Positions 1-11,063 of a DNA stretch of 64,000 nucleotides are shown here, one piece after another (position 1 is the stretch's first letter; the number at the start of each line of letters is the position of its first letter). Origin of the DNA: Paramecium tetraurelia (Eukaryota; Ciliophora; Oligohymenophorea; Peniculida; Parameciidae). The notes under the pieces were generated by a model, which was not told the DNA's origin, did no database searches, and was given only the letters and a program-made list of their open reading frames with translations. The position numbers and the translations under genes were made by a program. Where the stretch lies: NCBI RefSeq assembly GCF_000165425.1, contig NW_001798992.1, positions 162,902-226,901 of the forward strand. Direction: 5' to 3'.

Positions 1-602
1 TATCAATAATAAAGAATTAAGGGAAAAATCTATTAAAAGAAGAAAAAAGTCCTCATTTAGTATTTCAGAAATTGATATATAATCAAGCAAACGACCAAAC
101 ACATTAATCTCAAGACTTATTTAAAGGGAGGAACAAGAAATAGAAATGGAAGAGAAGTTTGACAACTTATAATTCCCTTGTTAATGTGCTAGAATTTTAT
201 CAGTAGATGATGATCTCTTCAATCAAAAAGCATTATAAGTGATAATTGGCCAAATGGGATTTAGATTATTAATAGTAATATTCATTTCATTTTTAGGCAT
301 ATAATGGTTATTAGGCTGTTGAATTAATATAAAACACTGAAAAATGCTCTGAATCATGTAAGTTGTTCCACTTTATTTTGATGGACTGCTAGATGCCCAT
401 TATGGATGGGTGGACAACCACAAAAGTCCTAATGGATCTCATTAGAGATAAGCAGGTTCCAGATATCCCCATAATAGGTTTGACTGCATTTAATTCAACA
501 GAAGATATCAATAGATGCTTTGAGGTTGGTATGAGAGATGTATTGACGAAACCTTTAAATATTAATTAGCTAAAGCAAGCATTACTAAAATTATTTAATT
601 GA
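1..602 (+). CDS. Hybrid histidine kinase, C-terminal receiver domain (5' end outside window)
   Basis: The reading frame is open from base 2 with TAA/TAG as Gln and stops at TGA 600-602. A 22-nt intron lies at 275-296. A Lys/Arg-rich linker is followed by a complete response-regulator receiver domain. Visible landmarks are the acidic pocket in ILSVDDD, the phospho-acceptor aspartate in MDCQMPIMDG, the conserved Thr in GLTAF and the Lys-Pro turn in LTKPL. The protein ends 17 residues later, as expected for a C-terminal receiver. In hybrid kinases this domain takes phosphate from the kinase His and passes it on. The kinase core must lie left of the window, so a stand-alone regulator cannot be excluded. 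Confidence 0.85.
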
Positions 603-1112
603 TCCATGTATTATTTTATTTACTGCTTATACTAAAATAACAAATATTGTAAGAATATTTCTCTAGAGTTCATATCCTTGTATTTAGATTTGCAATTATT
701 TCAAGACATATGGATATAGAATAAAGTTCTTCCATATTTAGTATGTTTTCTTTGGAAAGAATATTTTCATTAATGGATTCACTGAATATTTTCTTCTTCT
801 CTAATTATTCCTCTCATGCTTATGATTTTGAATTTTCAGATTTCTTGATGTAATTTATTTTAATGACAATTTGGCACATTCATTATTAATTAATAAGCAT
901 TAAAATCTAAAGTCTATTTCAACCAAAGTAATAAAATTCATCTAATATTATTTTTATATCTGATTCATAAGCAGAGATGTTGATTTATATTGTGTATTGA
1001 TATTTTTTATATTTTTATGCATTTTGTATATGTAGAAGAATAAATTATATGCTTTTCATTTCATAAAATAAAGAAAAAGATTTAATTTATTTTGAATTAA
1101 AATAAAGTTCAT
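603..1112. other. Intergenic; possible antisense ORF
   Basis: No recognisable gene. On the minus strand an ORF starts near 937 (MNFITLVEIDF...) and stays open past 600 into the end of the receiver gene. A second minus frame around 660-830 has a more typical composition (...NILSKENILNMEELYS...) and is bounded by TGA codons. This may be the remnant of a gene, or chance in AT-rich DNA with one stop codon. Confidence 0.3.
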
Positions 1113-1616
1113 ATGACATTCATCGTGAAAACAAGAAAAGTTCTTTTAAAATAAAGTCTTGAAATAAGAAGATAATTAGTAAGCCAATTTATTAAATTAA
1201 AAAGAGTGTTGAATTGCTTCATCCAAATAAGCCAACTCCATCATAAGAATCAGTTGTCAAGGAATTGGCTAGCAAGTATAAAGCTGATGAGAGAAATGTT
1301 GTTGTCTATGGCCTCAGAACAACATTCGGAGGTAACAGAACTACTGGATTTGCTCTCATTTATGACACTTAATAGTATAGCAATAATTAAATAATTCAGG
1401 TATTTACTTAAATTCGAACCAAAATTCAGATTGAGAAGAAGAGGAATTATCCCTAAAAGAGATGGAAGCAGAAAGGGATGGAAAGAAGTCAAATCAAAGT
1501 TAAAGAAGACCAGAGGTGCAGAAAAAACAAAGATTTATATGTCAAGAAAAACAGACAAGAGAGAAGTCATAAGAGCTTAAAAGGAAACTTATCTTAAGGG
1601 TTTTGTTGGAAAATGA
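1113..1616 (+). CDS. RPS24: Small ribosomal subunit protein eS24
   Basis: A 150-residue protein with two introns (1179-1204 and 1375-1399; 26 and 25 nt). After splicing it matches the S24e family along its length: [17 protein letters not shown], then [14 protein letters not shown], then [20 protein letters not shown] and [16 protein letters not shown], followed by a basic tail. It is a structural component of the 40S subunit in the cytosol. The first intron ends in AAG rather than TAG, but removing it is needed to join the two conserved halves. The start is the first ATG and gives [11 protein letters not shown], close to the family N-terminus. Confidence 0.95.
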
Positions 1617-1805
1617 TGATCATAAATATTAATAGTACATTATAATAAAACAAACTAATAATAATTAGCATATTTTCATATTGTATTTATTATGTGATAC
1701 TGATCCTTTTAATAAGCTTCAATAATTAGTATAATTTATGAAGGATTAATTATTTATCTCTCATAATGATTTTATTTTAATTCGTTTTTAATATTTTAAT
1801 TTATT

Positions 1806-4465
1806 ATGAAATTCGGAGTTCTGTTGTTGATTTTCTCGACTCTAGGCATATTTGCTAAGGATGTTACGAAAATTCATGATTGGGTATCAAAGAACATTCA
1901 ATCTCTTGAGAAATATATATAAGAAACCGATATGACAAGCGATATTCTGTTAGGCGTTCAAAGAAATGATAAAGGCAAAAAGTAAATCTCCATCCTTAAA
2001 TTAGCTTTTAAAATTGGATATTTTCTACTAATCATAAATAGCATATAGAATTAACAGATGGACAAATCAAGAAGACAACTGCATTCGGTCCAGATTCTGA
2101 GTACTTTACAGAAACTACATAAAACTTTGTTTTTTTAGGAACATAAATAAAGGATAAGGAATGGATAAAGATCTAAATGAAGAAAGGTAATGAAGATACT
2201 TAAAGAATTGATATGTTTGCTTAAGACAATTATCAAGGTGTCAGTTTAATCAATTCTAATAATGAAGGGACAATGAATCGTTTATTAATAGTAGAAAAAA
2301 TGAATGAAATTATTTCCTCATATGAAGAACAAGGAAAGTCAACAATTAAAATATCAAATTTATCAGAAGGCTAATCCTTATTCTATATTCTTTACAGTCA
2401 AAATTCAGAGGTCAGTGACATTGAGAAGCTATTTAATTACATCGTTAAAAACGTCATCGACCTTGAAAAGGAACATGATATTAATGCTGATGAATAACCA
2501 GTTACCTAGGATGATGGAGAAGAAGAATCAGATCCCAATGGACATGAAAAATCTGACTAACCCAAAAAGGAAGGAGATGGTGAAGAAAATTAAGTTGAAG
2601 GTTAAGAATAAGAACACGAATAAGAGCATTAGGAAGTACCTGAAGAAGATTGTCCAGGAGGAGAAGAAGATGATACTGCGAAGAATAAAGTTGATGTTGA
2701 TGACACTAAACAATTGCCATCTTAGGATGATCCAAAAAATGTGAAAATATAAACAAATGGTGTTGACTCATAAGAAAAAGAGGAAGTAATTGAAGAATCA
2801 GAAGAAGAAGATGAGGAGGTCGATGCTCCACCAAAAAAGAATTAAGGGTAGGATGAAAATAGTGAACCTGAGCCTCCTTCTGAGGAATATTAGAATTGTG
2901 CAGGAGAAGAGTTGGATACAGTAAAAAATAAGAGAGACTTGAACTAAAACTAGGAATCCAAACAAGGGAGAGTATTTTAGGCAAAAGAAGTGTCAATCAA
3001 AGACACAATTCATGAAGAAGAAGGTGAAGGAGATGGGCAGACAGGTGAATAAGGAAATACTTAAGGAGAAGAAAAGCCTGATGATTCTGAAGGAAAGACT
3101 GAAGGAACAAATGGAGCAACAGATGATGCTGAAGGAAAAACTGATGATACTACTGGAACTGAGGGAAAGACTGATGCTGCTGATGGAACTGAAGGAAAGG
3201 CTGAAGGAACAACTGATGAATCCGAAGCAACAGAAGGAAAAACGGATGATACTAATGGAACTGAAGGAACAACACATGAGCCTGAAGTAACAGAAGGAAA
3301 AACTGAGGGAACAACTGATGAGCCTGAAGTTACAGAAAGTAAACCTGATGATACCAAGGGAACTGAAGAAACATCGCATGAACATGAACATGAGCATGAT
3401 GTAACTGAAGGAAAGACCGATGATACTAAGGGAACTGAAGGAACAACAGATGAACATGAAGTTACTGAAGAAAAGACAGATGCTACTTAGGGAACTGAAG
3501 GAGCAACAGATTAGCATGAAGGAACTGAAGGAGCAACAGATTAGCATGAAGGAAAGGCTGATGATACTTAGGGAACTGAAGGTACAACGGATGAACATGA
3601 AGTAACTGAAGGAAAGACTGATGATTCTTAAGGTACTGAAGGAACAACAGATTAGCATGATGGAACAACAGATGAACATGAAACAACTGAAGGAAAAACT
3701 GATGATACCAAGGAAACTGAAGGAACAACCGATGATCCTGAAGTAACCGAAGGTAAAACCGATGATACTAAGGGAACTTAAGAAACATCACATGAACATG
3801 AACATGAACATGAACATGAACATGAACATGAACATGAACATGAACATGAACATGAACATGAACATGAACATGAACATGAACATGAACATGAACATGAACA
3901 TGAACATGAACATGAACATGAACATGAACATGAACATGAACATGAACATGAACATGAAATAACTGAAGGAAAGACTGATGATACTTAGGGAACTGAAGGA
4001 ACAACAGATTAACATGAACATGAAAATGAAGTAACTGAAGGAAAAACCGACGATGCTAAAGAAACTGAAGAAACTACAGATGGATAAGCAGATGATTAAT
4101 CAAAAACCCAACATGAAAAAGAAAATCACAAATAGGAACCAGAAGTAAAAATAATATATATTTTAAAGGAACCTTGCGTAATTTTATACTCAGAATGCCA
4201 TTTCACTGGTGACGAATTAAAACTGTGCGGTGCTCACCCTGTTATTCCAAATGATATGAAAAACTTTAAAGTGAAATCAATAAAGGTTCCCGAAGGTGTT
4301 TAGGTTACATTCTTTAATAAGCCTAACTTTGATGATGAAAAATTACATGCTAAAAATGAGATGGAATGTCTTGAAACACCTTTAAGATTGAATTTACTAG
4401 AATTGATGAATAACCTAAGAATGTCAAAGCATATTAATATAAACTCTATATCAGTTACAAATTGA
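1806..4465 (+). CDS. Secreted acidic repeat protein with a beta/gamma-crystallin-like C-terminal domain
   Basis: An 878-residue protein with one 23-nt intron at 1982-2004. It opens with a signal peptide (MKFGVLLLIFSTLGIFA), so it probably enters the secretory pathway. Residues about 20-210 form an unrecognised domain. From about 220 to 750 it is very acidic and low in complexity, with many units of the type GTEGTTDEPEVTEGKTDDTK and a pure His-Glu run. Residues about 780-860 contain VILYSECHFTGDELKLCG and KVPEGVQVTFFNKPNFDDEK, which resemble the paired Greek-key motifs of beta/gamma crystallins, often Ca2+-binding. The last 26 codons are uncertain: a +1 frame from about 4385 continues more crystallin-like (KIEFTRIDEQPKNVKAYQY). 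Ca2+ binding in a storage granule or cell coat is inference. Confidence 0.75.
3060..4085 (+). repeat. Degenerate coding tandem repeat (Thr/Glu/Gly/Asp-rich units)
   Basis: Units built from ACTGAAGGAAAGACTGATGA-like and ACTGAAGGAACAACAGATGA-like blocks recur throughout this interval with variable length. They encode TEGKTDD and TEGTTDE peptides inside the acidic secreted protein. Confidence 0.9.
3791..3958 (+). repeat. Perfect hexanucleotide repeat (CATGAA)28
   Basis: Twenty-eight uninterrupted copies of CATGAA encode (His-Glu)28 within the acidic protein. The copies are identical at every position, including codon third bases, which points to recent expansion. Confidence 0.98.
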
Positions 4466-5053
4466 TAATTGAATATTTAGTTTATATTTACAAAAAATAT
4501 TCTATAATAAGCAATTTTTCGTTATTTAAATAAAATAAATCCCAATTAATAATGTTTTAATTTTACTATAATTTATAATGATAAGATTCATTCCCAATTC
4601 CTATATTATTATACAAAAGGATATTCACTAATTTGAATACATAATATCATACTTATTTTATAAATAAATAATTTAAATAGTATTTTGGAGATTTAATGGT
4701 TTTTCTTTATCTTTGGCATATATATCAATAAGATAATTATTACGTTTTCTTCATTCAATACAAAATTAATACAATTTATTATAACCTGAAAATGGCTAGT
4801 TTACTGAGTTGAGATATCTACAATTAACCCATCAAAATATAAAAAGCAAATAATTTCTTAAACCAAAAAAAGATAAATAGAGTTTAAGACCCAAATTGAG
4901 GAGAATAATAAAAAAATTATCTGATTTATAATGAACAATATGGTAGAAATAGGAGAAGGTTTTTAAAACTAATTAGATTTGCCAGCTAATTGATTAAAGA
5001 CTGTAATATAAAAAATTCTCTTTGAAAAGTAATTCTAATTTCATTTATGCTCA

Positions 5054-5458
5054 ATGGCAATTAAAAAAGAATGTTATTATGATGACCTAGATAATTATTC
5101 TTCTAATAAATTATGCTCAAATAAATTAAAAGATTAGCAGTCGGGATTTAAATATTACATTGTTACACTGGAATGTAAATTCTAATTAGCAATACTTATA
5201 TGTTATTTGTGTAGACAACTACGTAAGTAAAAAAACTTACAACTTTTATTAAAGGCTTTATGCCATGGTCACAGTTTGCTTAATTATTAAATGTTTATAG
5301 ATTTTAAGCATGATTAATTGAAACAAAAGTAAAAATTATTTTTGATAGAAATAAAATTAGGATAAAATTATTAAAAATAACAATTCTAAGTTCGAGGTGA
5401 TAAGATGTGCGTTAAATATAAAAGACCCTTTATTTTTATTTAACTTTAATAAATTTGA
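5054..5458 (+). CDS. Weak ORF, unknown (134 aa)
   Basis: Open from ATG 5054 to TGA in the ciliate code. It starts MAIKKECYYDDLDNYSS and later has CYLCRQLRKQKNLQ. No family was recognised. With only TGA as stop, an ORF of this length can arise by chance. Confidence 0.2.
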
Positions 5459-5857
5459 ATTATTAAACTCTTATTCTGATACTCACAATTATGTTTTAAA
5501 AAATACATTAGAGAAATCTATCTATTTAAAAGCAATCAATTTGAAGGGTAGGCTATTTTTACTAAATCATTTAAATAGAGTGATAATTTGCACTGATAAT
5601 AATTAATAAACTATTAACAAATAATATATGCTCGTCCATCACCAATGAAAAATTTATTTAATTTGCTATAGAACTTACCTTGAATTACATTCAATTGATA
5701 AATTTTCACAGTATGTATTGAAATCGAATTATTCATTAATTATTTAATTTAATTTTCGAGTCAAGCAAACTTAAGAAAAATAACAATGGTTAAAATTTCA
5801 ATCAAATGTAAATACAATAAGTTTCAGTTTTATAGAAATATTGAAAATAATTATAGT

Positions 5858-6049
5858 TCATGGTGATATCGATGCATAAAATAAGTAAATTATTATAATC
5901 ATATTAATGATGCTTCCACATCCATAAATGAGAATTAAACAACTATTTTCTTCCTTAGAGCTTTTATCAAATATTATATGTTCATTCTCACTATCATCTA
6001 ATAAATAATGTTTTTCCTCATCTATATTTTAGATTGATATTTATTACAT
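5858..6049 (-). CDS. Weak ORF, possible small single-pass membrane protein (63 aa)
   Basis: A minus-strand ORF beginning MQQISIQNIDEEKHYLLDD. An acidic first half is followed by a hydrophobic stretch (INMIIIIYLFYASISP). The acidic-then-hydrophobic layout looks protein-like, but nothing else supports it. Confidence 0.25.
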
Positions 6050-6060
6050 ATATTTATTTA

Positions 6061-6375
6061 ATGAAATAATATTTTTTTACAGAAAGCATTTATTTTATGT
6101 TGGATGCAAAAAACGTCTTAATACAAAGAAAAAGCACTGAATGGAGAAATTTAGCATTAAGCAATAGCAAACCAAATCATAAATATTTCTTAGTTAATTA
6201 ATTGATTATAATAATTGTAATATCAAGTTCGTTGAATGATATTTATCATTATATTCTAATCAGGTTAAACAAATATAACTTTTATAGAATTTTGAAAATT
6301 CACAGTTTATTGCTACAAACAAGATGTTCTTTAACTTTAAATAAAATAAATCATGTAAAAGACATATTTAATTGA
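6061..6375 (+). CDS. Weak ORF, unknown (104 aa)
   Basis: Open in the ciliate code (MKQYFFTESIYFMLDAK...), with a hydrophobic patch LVNQLIIIIVISSSL. No family was recognised and it could be chance. Confidence 0.2.
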
Positions 6376-7314
6376 TGAATATTAAAGTATAGTCATTAGA
6401 GAAGGATAAATAGAAATTTCATAACAATATTGACACTTAAGCATGCAAATCATTTTAATTCAATTTTTCTAAATTAAAGTAAATTTAGTGATTAATACAT
6501 AGATTATCTTTAAAATACACATATAATCTCTATCATGATAGTATTTTTTTAAAGCATCTTACGATTAAATCTTTGTATTTGTGGATTTTGGAATAACTTT
6601 TTCCACTAATTAAAACTAAAATTTAAAGCAAACTACTTAAGATTTCAATTAAAAATTGAATAAAAAAGAAAGTTTCAGATTCCTTCTCCGTTTTAACTAA
6701 AATTTAAATAAAGAACAGCTTCTGCAAAGCAAATATTTAATGTGATATATCTCCTCTAGATTTTATTTTAACTCTACAATGCTAGATCGATTGAAAAAAT
6801 GAGCAATAACCTTTTCTATCTAACAATTTTATTTTTTCTCTAAAAGAATTCTTCCATAAATGTTCATTTTCGTATTCATCCCACTTCACCAAAATATCAA
6901 TAATATATTTTCATGATAAATAATGCTGTTTGGGTAATAGGATAATATTTATCTTGACCTAAAACAGATTTTAGTTTTCAGACTTAAGAGATATTTTAAT
7001 TTATTATAAAAACTGCACATGGATTTTAAATGTCTAAAACCAAAAAAATCTCAAGATTAAACCATTATTTATTAAATAGCTTTAGAATTAATAATGCTCT
7101 AATAATAGTTTACAAAAATAATAAGGAATTTCAGAAGAAAATTCGTTTTAAAATTAATCATCTTATATTTTTTTTTGTCGTATATTTCAATTTTTCATTA
7201 GAGCATTAACAATTAGAAATTCTTTGCAATGTTTTACAGGATTAGTTTTTCTCAAGTTTATCAATGAAGTTTAATATATCTGAGATATTTTTTAATTATT
7301 TTATAAATAGTATA

Positions 7315-9766
7315 ATGAATCCAAGTTCTCCTCATTGGAGAAGTTAAAATATCGACAACTCTGATCTTGTAGATGAAAGAATATATAGCATTCGAACGGA
7401 CAACAATAAACAATCACTCCTAAAGAAAAAATATTAGAGTGTAGTTTAATAATTAGATAATGATGATCAAATTGAAGACATCAATTTACTCTTTGATGAT
7501 AGATAGTTAAAAATAATAAACGATTTATCATTTGTGCAGACAGCAAAAATTAAAGAAAAGCCAGGCAGGGCATCAATTTCTAGGAAAATGAGTGTTATGA
7601 TTCAAAATAAAGAATAAGAAGAAAAATAACCAAGTTGTTCTTACATTTAAGTTTTTACTTAAGAAGATAAAATACGAATAGTTTGGGATGTTTTTACAAT
7701 GTTAGTAATCTTTTTAGCAATATTAATACTACCAGTTGAAATTTCTTTTAATGTAGAATCCTCTTTCTTAGATGATTTTAATATTTTTAGTTTATCAGTT
7801 TTTACACTCGATATTTTCATAAACTTCAATACAGCCTTTTAACATAAAGGTTAATACGTATTTGATAGGAAATTGATCTTTTAAAATTATTTAAAATGGT
7901 GGTTCTGGATAGATGTAGGTATTTATAAAAATTAAATATAGTTTCTACATTCCCTTTCGATTTAATTGTCGAAGCTGCAACATCAAGTGTAGTGAAAGTA
8001 GACGAAGATGAATTAAACTAACAATAAAATAAGTCCCAAAAGGATTCACTAGTATAAACAATGAAATTGCTTAGGATTCTAAAATTTTTTCGATTAATAA
8101 AAATTATAAGGTTGTTACGTCTATTAAAACTGAAGCAGCTTTTTGCTAAATTAGAAGATTATATAGATATCAGCGGGTCTGTTATCACAATATACTAATT
8201 GCTTAAATTAACTTTTATAATGCTTTTTGTTGCCCATTGGTTAGCTTGCATTTGGCATTTCATAGCTGAATAAGAAAATAGTTCTAATGGCTATAGTTGG
8301 TTATAGGCTACAGAACTTGCAGAACAATATTGGTACATAAAATATGTGGCATCGGTTTATTGGGCTACTGCAACAATGACTACGGTTGGCTATGGTGATA
8401 TCGTCCCAGTTACATCTGTTGAGAAATTATTTGGTATCATTGTCATGTTATTGGCTTGTTGTGTTTTTGCTTACATAATGAATAGCATTGGAGGCATCTT
8501 TGTCAAATTAGATACAAATGAAAAAACTATAAGATTGAAACTTGGATAAGCAAACTAATTTTTGAAATCTAATGAGATACCCAAAGATTTACAGGCAAGA
8601 GTGAGGAAATATTTGGAATATAAATATGAGACAGAATCATCATAGGTAAATGAAAAGGATGCATTATCAGTTCTATCATCCACTTTGAAGGACGAAGTGT
8701 TATAGAATGTGAATACTTCATTAATTAAATAGTCAGCTTTTTTTAATTCAGGTAAATTTGAGAAAGAAATATTATCTTAATTACCCTACCTTTTGGAAGA
8801 ACAAATCTATGGTCCAGAAGAATGCATATTTTTGGAAGGAATTGACCCAATTGAGAAAGAGAATGGCAACAATATTCAGGACAGAAATTTGTATTTCCTA
8901 AATTAAGGACAGGTTCTTATTTGTATTTAGAAGACAATTACCTGTTTAAAAATAATTGAGGGAGGAGCTACTTTTGGAGAATTGGCATTTTTTACAGATA
9001 AACCGAGAAGTGCCTCTGCTTATACACTAAATTTCGTCTATGTATAGGTTCTAAACAAAAAAAAGTTTTTTGAAAAACTCAAACTCAATAGTAGCTAAAA
9101 CTAAATATACCTAATGAATAAACATATTGTAGAAATTAATAATGATTACACTCCCTTAGGGTAATGTTGCTTTGCTTGTATGAGTAGCTCTCACTTTGCT
9201 TATGAATGCCCCAAACTTCATTACGTTGTAAATGAAGAAAAAAGACTTGAAATAATTAAAGAAGAACAGTTCAATCAAGAAAATAGCTTAAAAATATTTA
9301 ATAGATAATATATAAGGCAAAACAAAAGAGTTAAGTACAATTCAAGAGCGAATTCTTAACTAACCAATGTTGTAGCCGATGAAATCAAATTTGTATACAA
9401 TCATAACCGCGAAGGCGAAGATGACCTTTTAATTTAATCTAATCAGTAATGTATATTATTAAGTTCAGATCAAATGGCACAGAGGAAGAGGATGAAAATC
9501 CTTTCAAAATGAGTGTCAAAGGGCAGCTCGTTTAATTTTCCGAAGAAACTGATATTGATAGGATGTGTAAGTTTCCTCTTTTCTTTCCCAATTATAACTA
9601 TGATAAAATTATTTAGACTTATAACTAATTCACTCCAGAGATTAGAAAAGAGATCATAAAGAATAACAACTAAGTGAATTAAAAAAATAGAGGCCAGAGA
9701 TCCCATTCTGCAGAAAGAGCTTAATACTTTTAAAGATTAGAAGAAAAGTGCTTTGCCGAGTAATGA
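7315..9766 (+). CDS. Voltage-gated K+ channel of the EAG/CNG type with CNBD and C-terminal CCHC zinc knuckle
   Basis: An 801-residue protein with two 23-nt introns (7919-7941, 9446-9468). Six transmembrane segments start near residue 125. S3 contains WIDVVSTFPFDLI, and S4 (about 244-265) is the Arg/Lys-rich RILKFFRLIKIIRLLRLLK. The pore has the K+ filter GYGD at about 351 in ATMTTVGYGDIVP. A cyclic-nucleotide-binding homology domain follows; its phosphate cassette FGELAFFTDKPRSASA (about 546) keeps the Arg that contacts cyclic nucleotide in true CNBDs. At about 610-625, CFACMSSSHFAYEC fits C-x2-C-x4-H-x4-C exactly, a zinc knuckle. Plasma or ciliary membrane K+ conductance is expected. The second intron is supported because it restores a long charged tail. 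Confidence 0.93.
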
Positions 9767-9861
9767 TTATGTAATTAAAAATCTATTCACTGAGAAATCC
9801 CATATCTGATTTACTTAGATAACGTAATAACTACTTTATTAATTCTTTATTTTATTATTAA

Positions 9862-10720
9862 ATGAGTATTATGGCTATATTCAAAAATTGCATTGAACAC
9901 TTCCGAGGCAAATTTTCCAAAAATTACATTCCTGCTCAAACTCCTAAAGCTCATTCGAAAAAGAAAGTGCTTGTTTTAGATTTAGATGAGACCTTAGTTC
10001 ATTGTGAATTTAAGGAGAACAATAATTTTTAGTATGAAGCTCTATTAAAAGTAATTCATAAAGAATAAGAATATAAAATTCACTTAAGAACCCGACCACA
10101 TTTAAATAAATTCTTATTAGAAGCTAGTCGGGATTATGAAATCATAATCTTTACTGCAGGTTATGAAGTTTACTGTGAAAAAGTGCTAGAGTATATTGAC
10201 AAAGATAGATTAATTTCGGATTATTACGCAAGAGGAAGTTGCCAGTTTATTAATGGTGTATGCTTTAAAGATTTATCGTTACTGGATAGATCGATGGAAG
10301 ATATTATTTTTATAGATGTAAACTTGCAATTAATTTTAGAATAATCCTAATGCTTTTGATAGGTGCCAAGATAATGGATTATTAATACCTTCCTATCTTG
10401 ATTCTGATGATGATGACTGTCTCTTAAAATTAATTCCTTTTCTTAAATTTTTATCAAAGAAAAAAGACCTAAGACCAATAAACTAACATGTTCATACATA
10501 TGAAAATAATATTGGTGAGCCATTATTCACAGACCCCTAAAAAACATTAGAAATATAACAATAAGCGGTTGATGAGGATTCTCTAAGTGAAGATAATGTA
10601 ATTAAATAAGAAAATGATATTACAGATTTAGATATTAAACATAAAAAAACTTAAACTCATTTCGAACCAGTTTTTAAGATTAGTAACAAATTAAGAAGTG
10701 CAACTCTATTTTCTGGCTGA
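9862..10720 (+). CDS. FCP1/SCP-type HAD protein phosphatase
   Basis: A 278-residue protein with a 22-nt intron at 10318-10339. The HAD active site is KKVLVLDLDETLVH (residues about 36-49), the DxDx(T/V) motif in which the first Asp forms the phospho-intermediate. LRTRPHLNKFL and EIIIFTAGYEVYCEKVLEYI are the usual CTD-phosphatase core blocks. After the intron come NNPNAF and acidic DSDDDDC, matching the family's last motif. These enzymes remove phosphate from Ser/Thr, for example on the RNA polymerase II tail. The about 90-residue polar C-terminal extension is not recognised. The start is the first ATG; MAIFKN at the second Met is also possible. Confidence 0.92.
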
Positions 10721-11063
10721 AATGAAATATTAAACATTATTTCAACACTCAAAAATGCTTTATTTATAATATTCATATTACTATTATAAAATAATTCATC
10801 AGAAATTGAATCTAAACTTTTATTTTCCTTCACAGTATCTTATTTAAATTCTTTGAGATTTCTGGTTTTTACTTGTTTCTTAGATTTGATTGATAGATCA
10901 AAATGTAAAAATTATAGGCTAAGAAAATATTACTTGCTAAAAGTTTGAAATTTATTTATAAATTATCATTCATAAATAATTATGCTTGGAACCAATAAAT
11001 AAAAAAGAATCAAAAAGTACTTTATGAAATAAAATTGATAATAAAACACATATTGAAAGTTGG
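10721..11063. other. Convergent 3' gap with coding-like minus-strand stretch
   Basis: The minus strand between about 10996 and 10722 is open except for one TGA. It reads as a hydrophobic block (FYLLVPSIIIYE) followed by a charged, protein-like block (TVKENKSLDSISDELFYNS). It lies directly downstream of the large membrane protein's stop and could be a lost or alternative C-terminal tail of that gene. Confidence 0.3.

Larger units (their letters stand above)
4466..7314. other. Gene-poor 2.8 kb stretch
   Basis: No gene was recognised, which is unusual here because neighbouring genes are tens to a few hundred bases apart. Several ORFs are open in the ciliate code and are listed separately at low confidence. 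Base composition is strongly AT, with many short A and T runs. Confidence 0.6.

Noticed and set aside
2993-3679. Long minus-strand Ser/Phe/Cys-rich ORF
   Set aside because: Antisense shadow of the Thr/Glu repeat region; no start context and pure low complexity.
3762-4021. ORFs encoding (Met-Asn)n and (His-Val)n or (Met-Phe)n in other frames
   Set aside because: These are other-frame readings of the CATGAA hexanucleotide repeat. The His-Glu frame is continuous with the whole secreted protein.
5380-5410. GTTCGAGGTG as a possible tRNA T-loop
   Set aside because: No matching acceptor or anticodon stem could be built around it.
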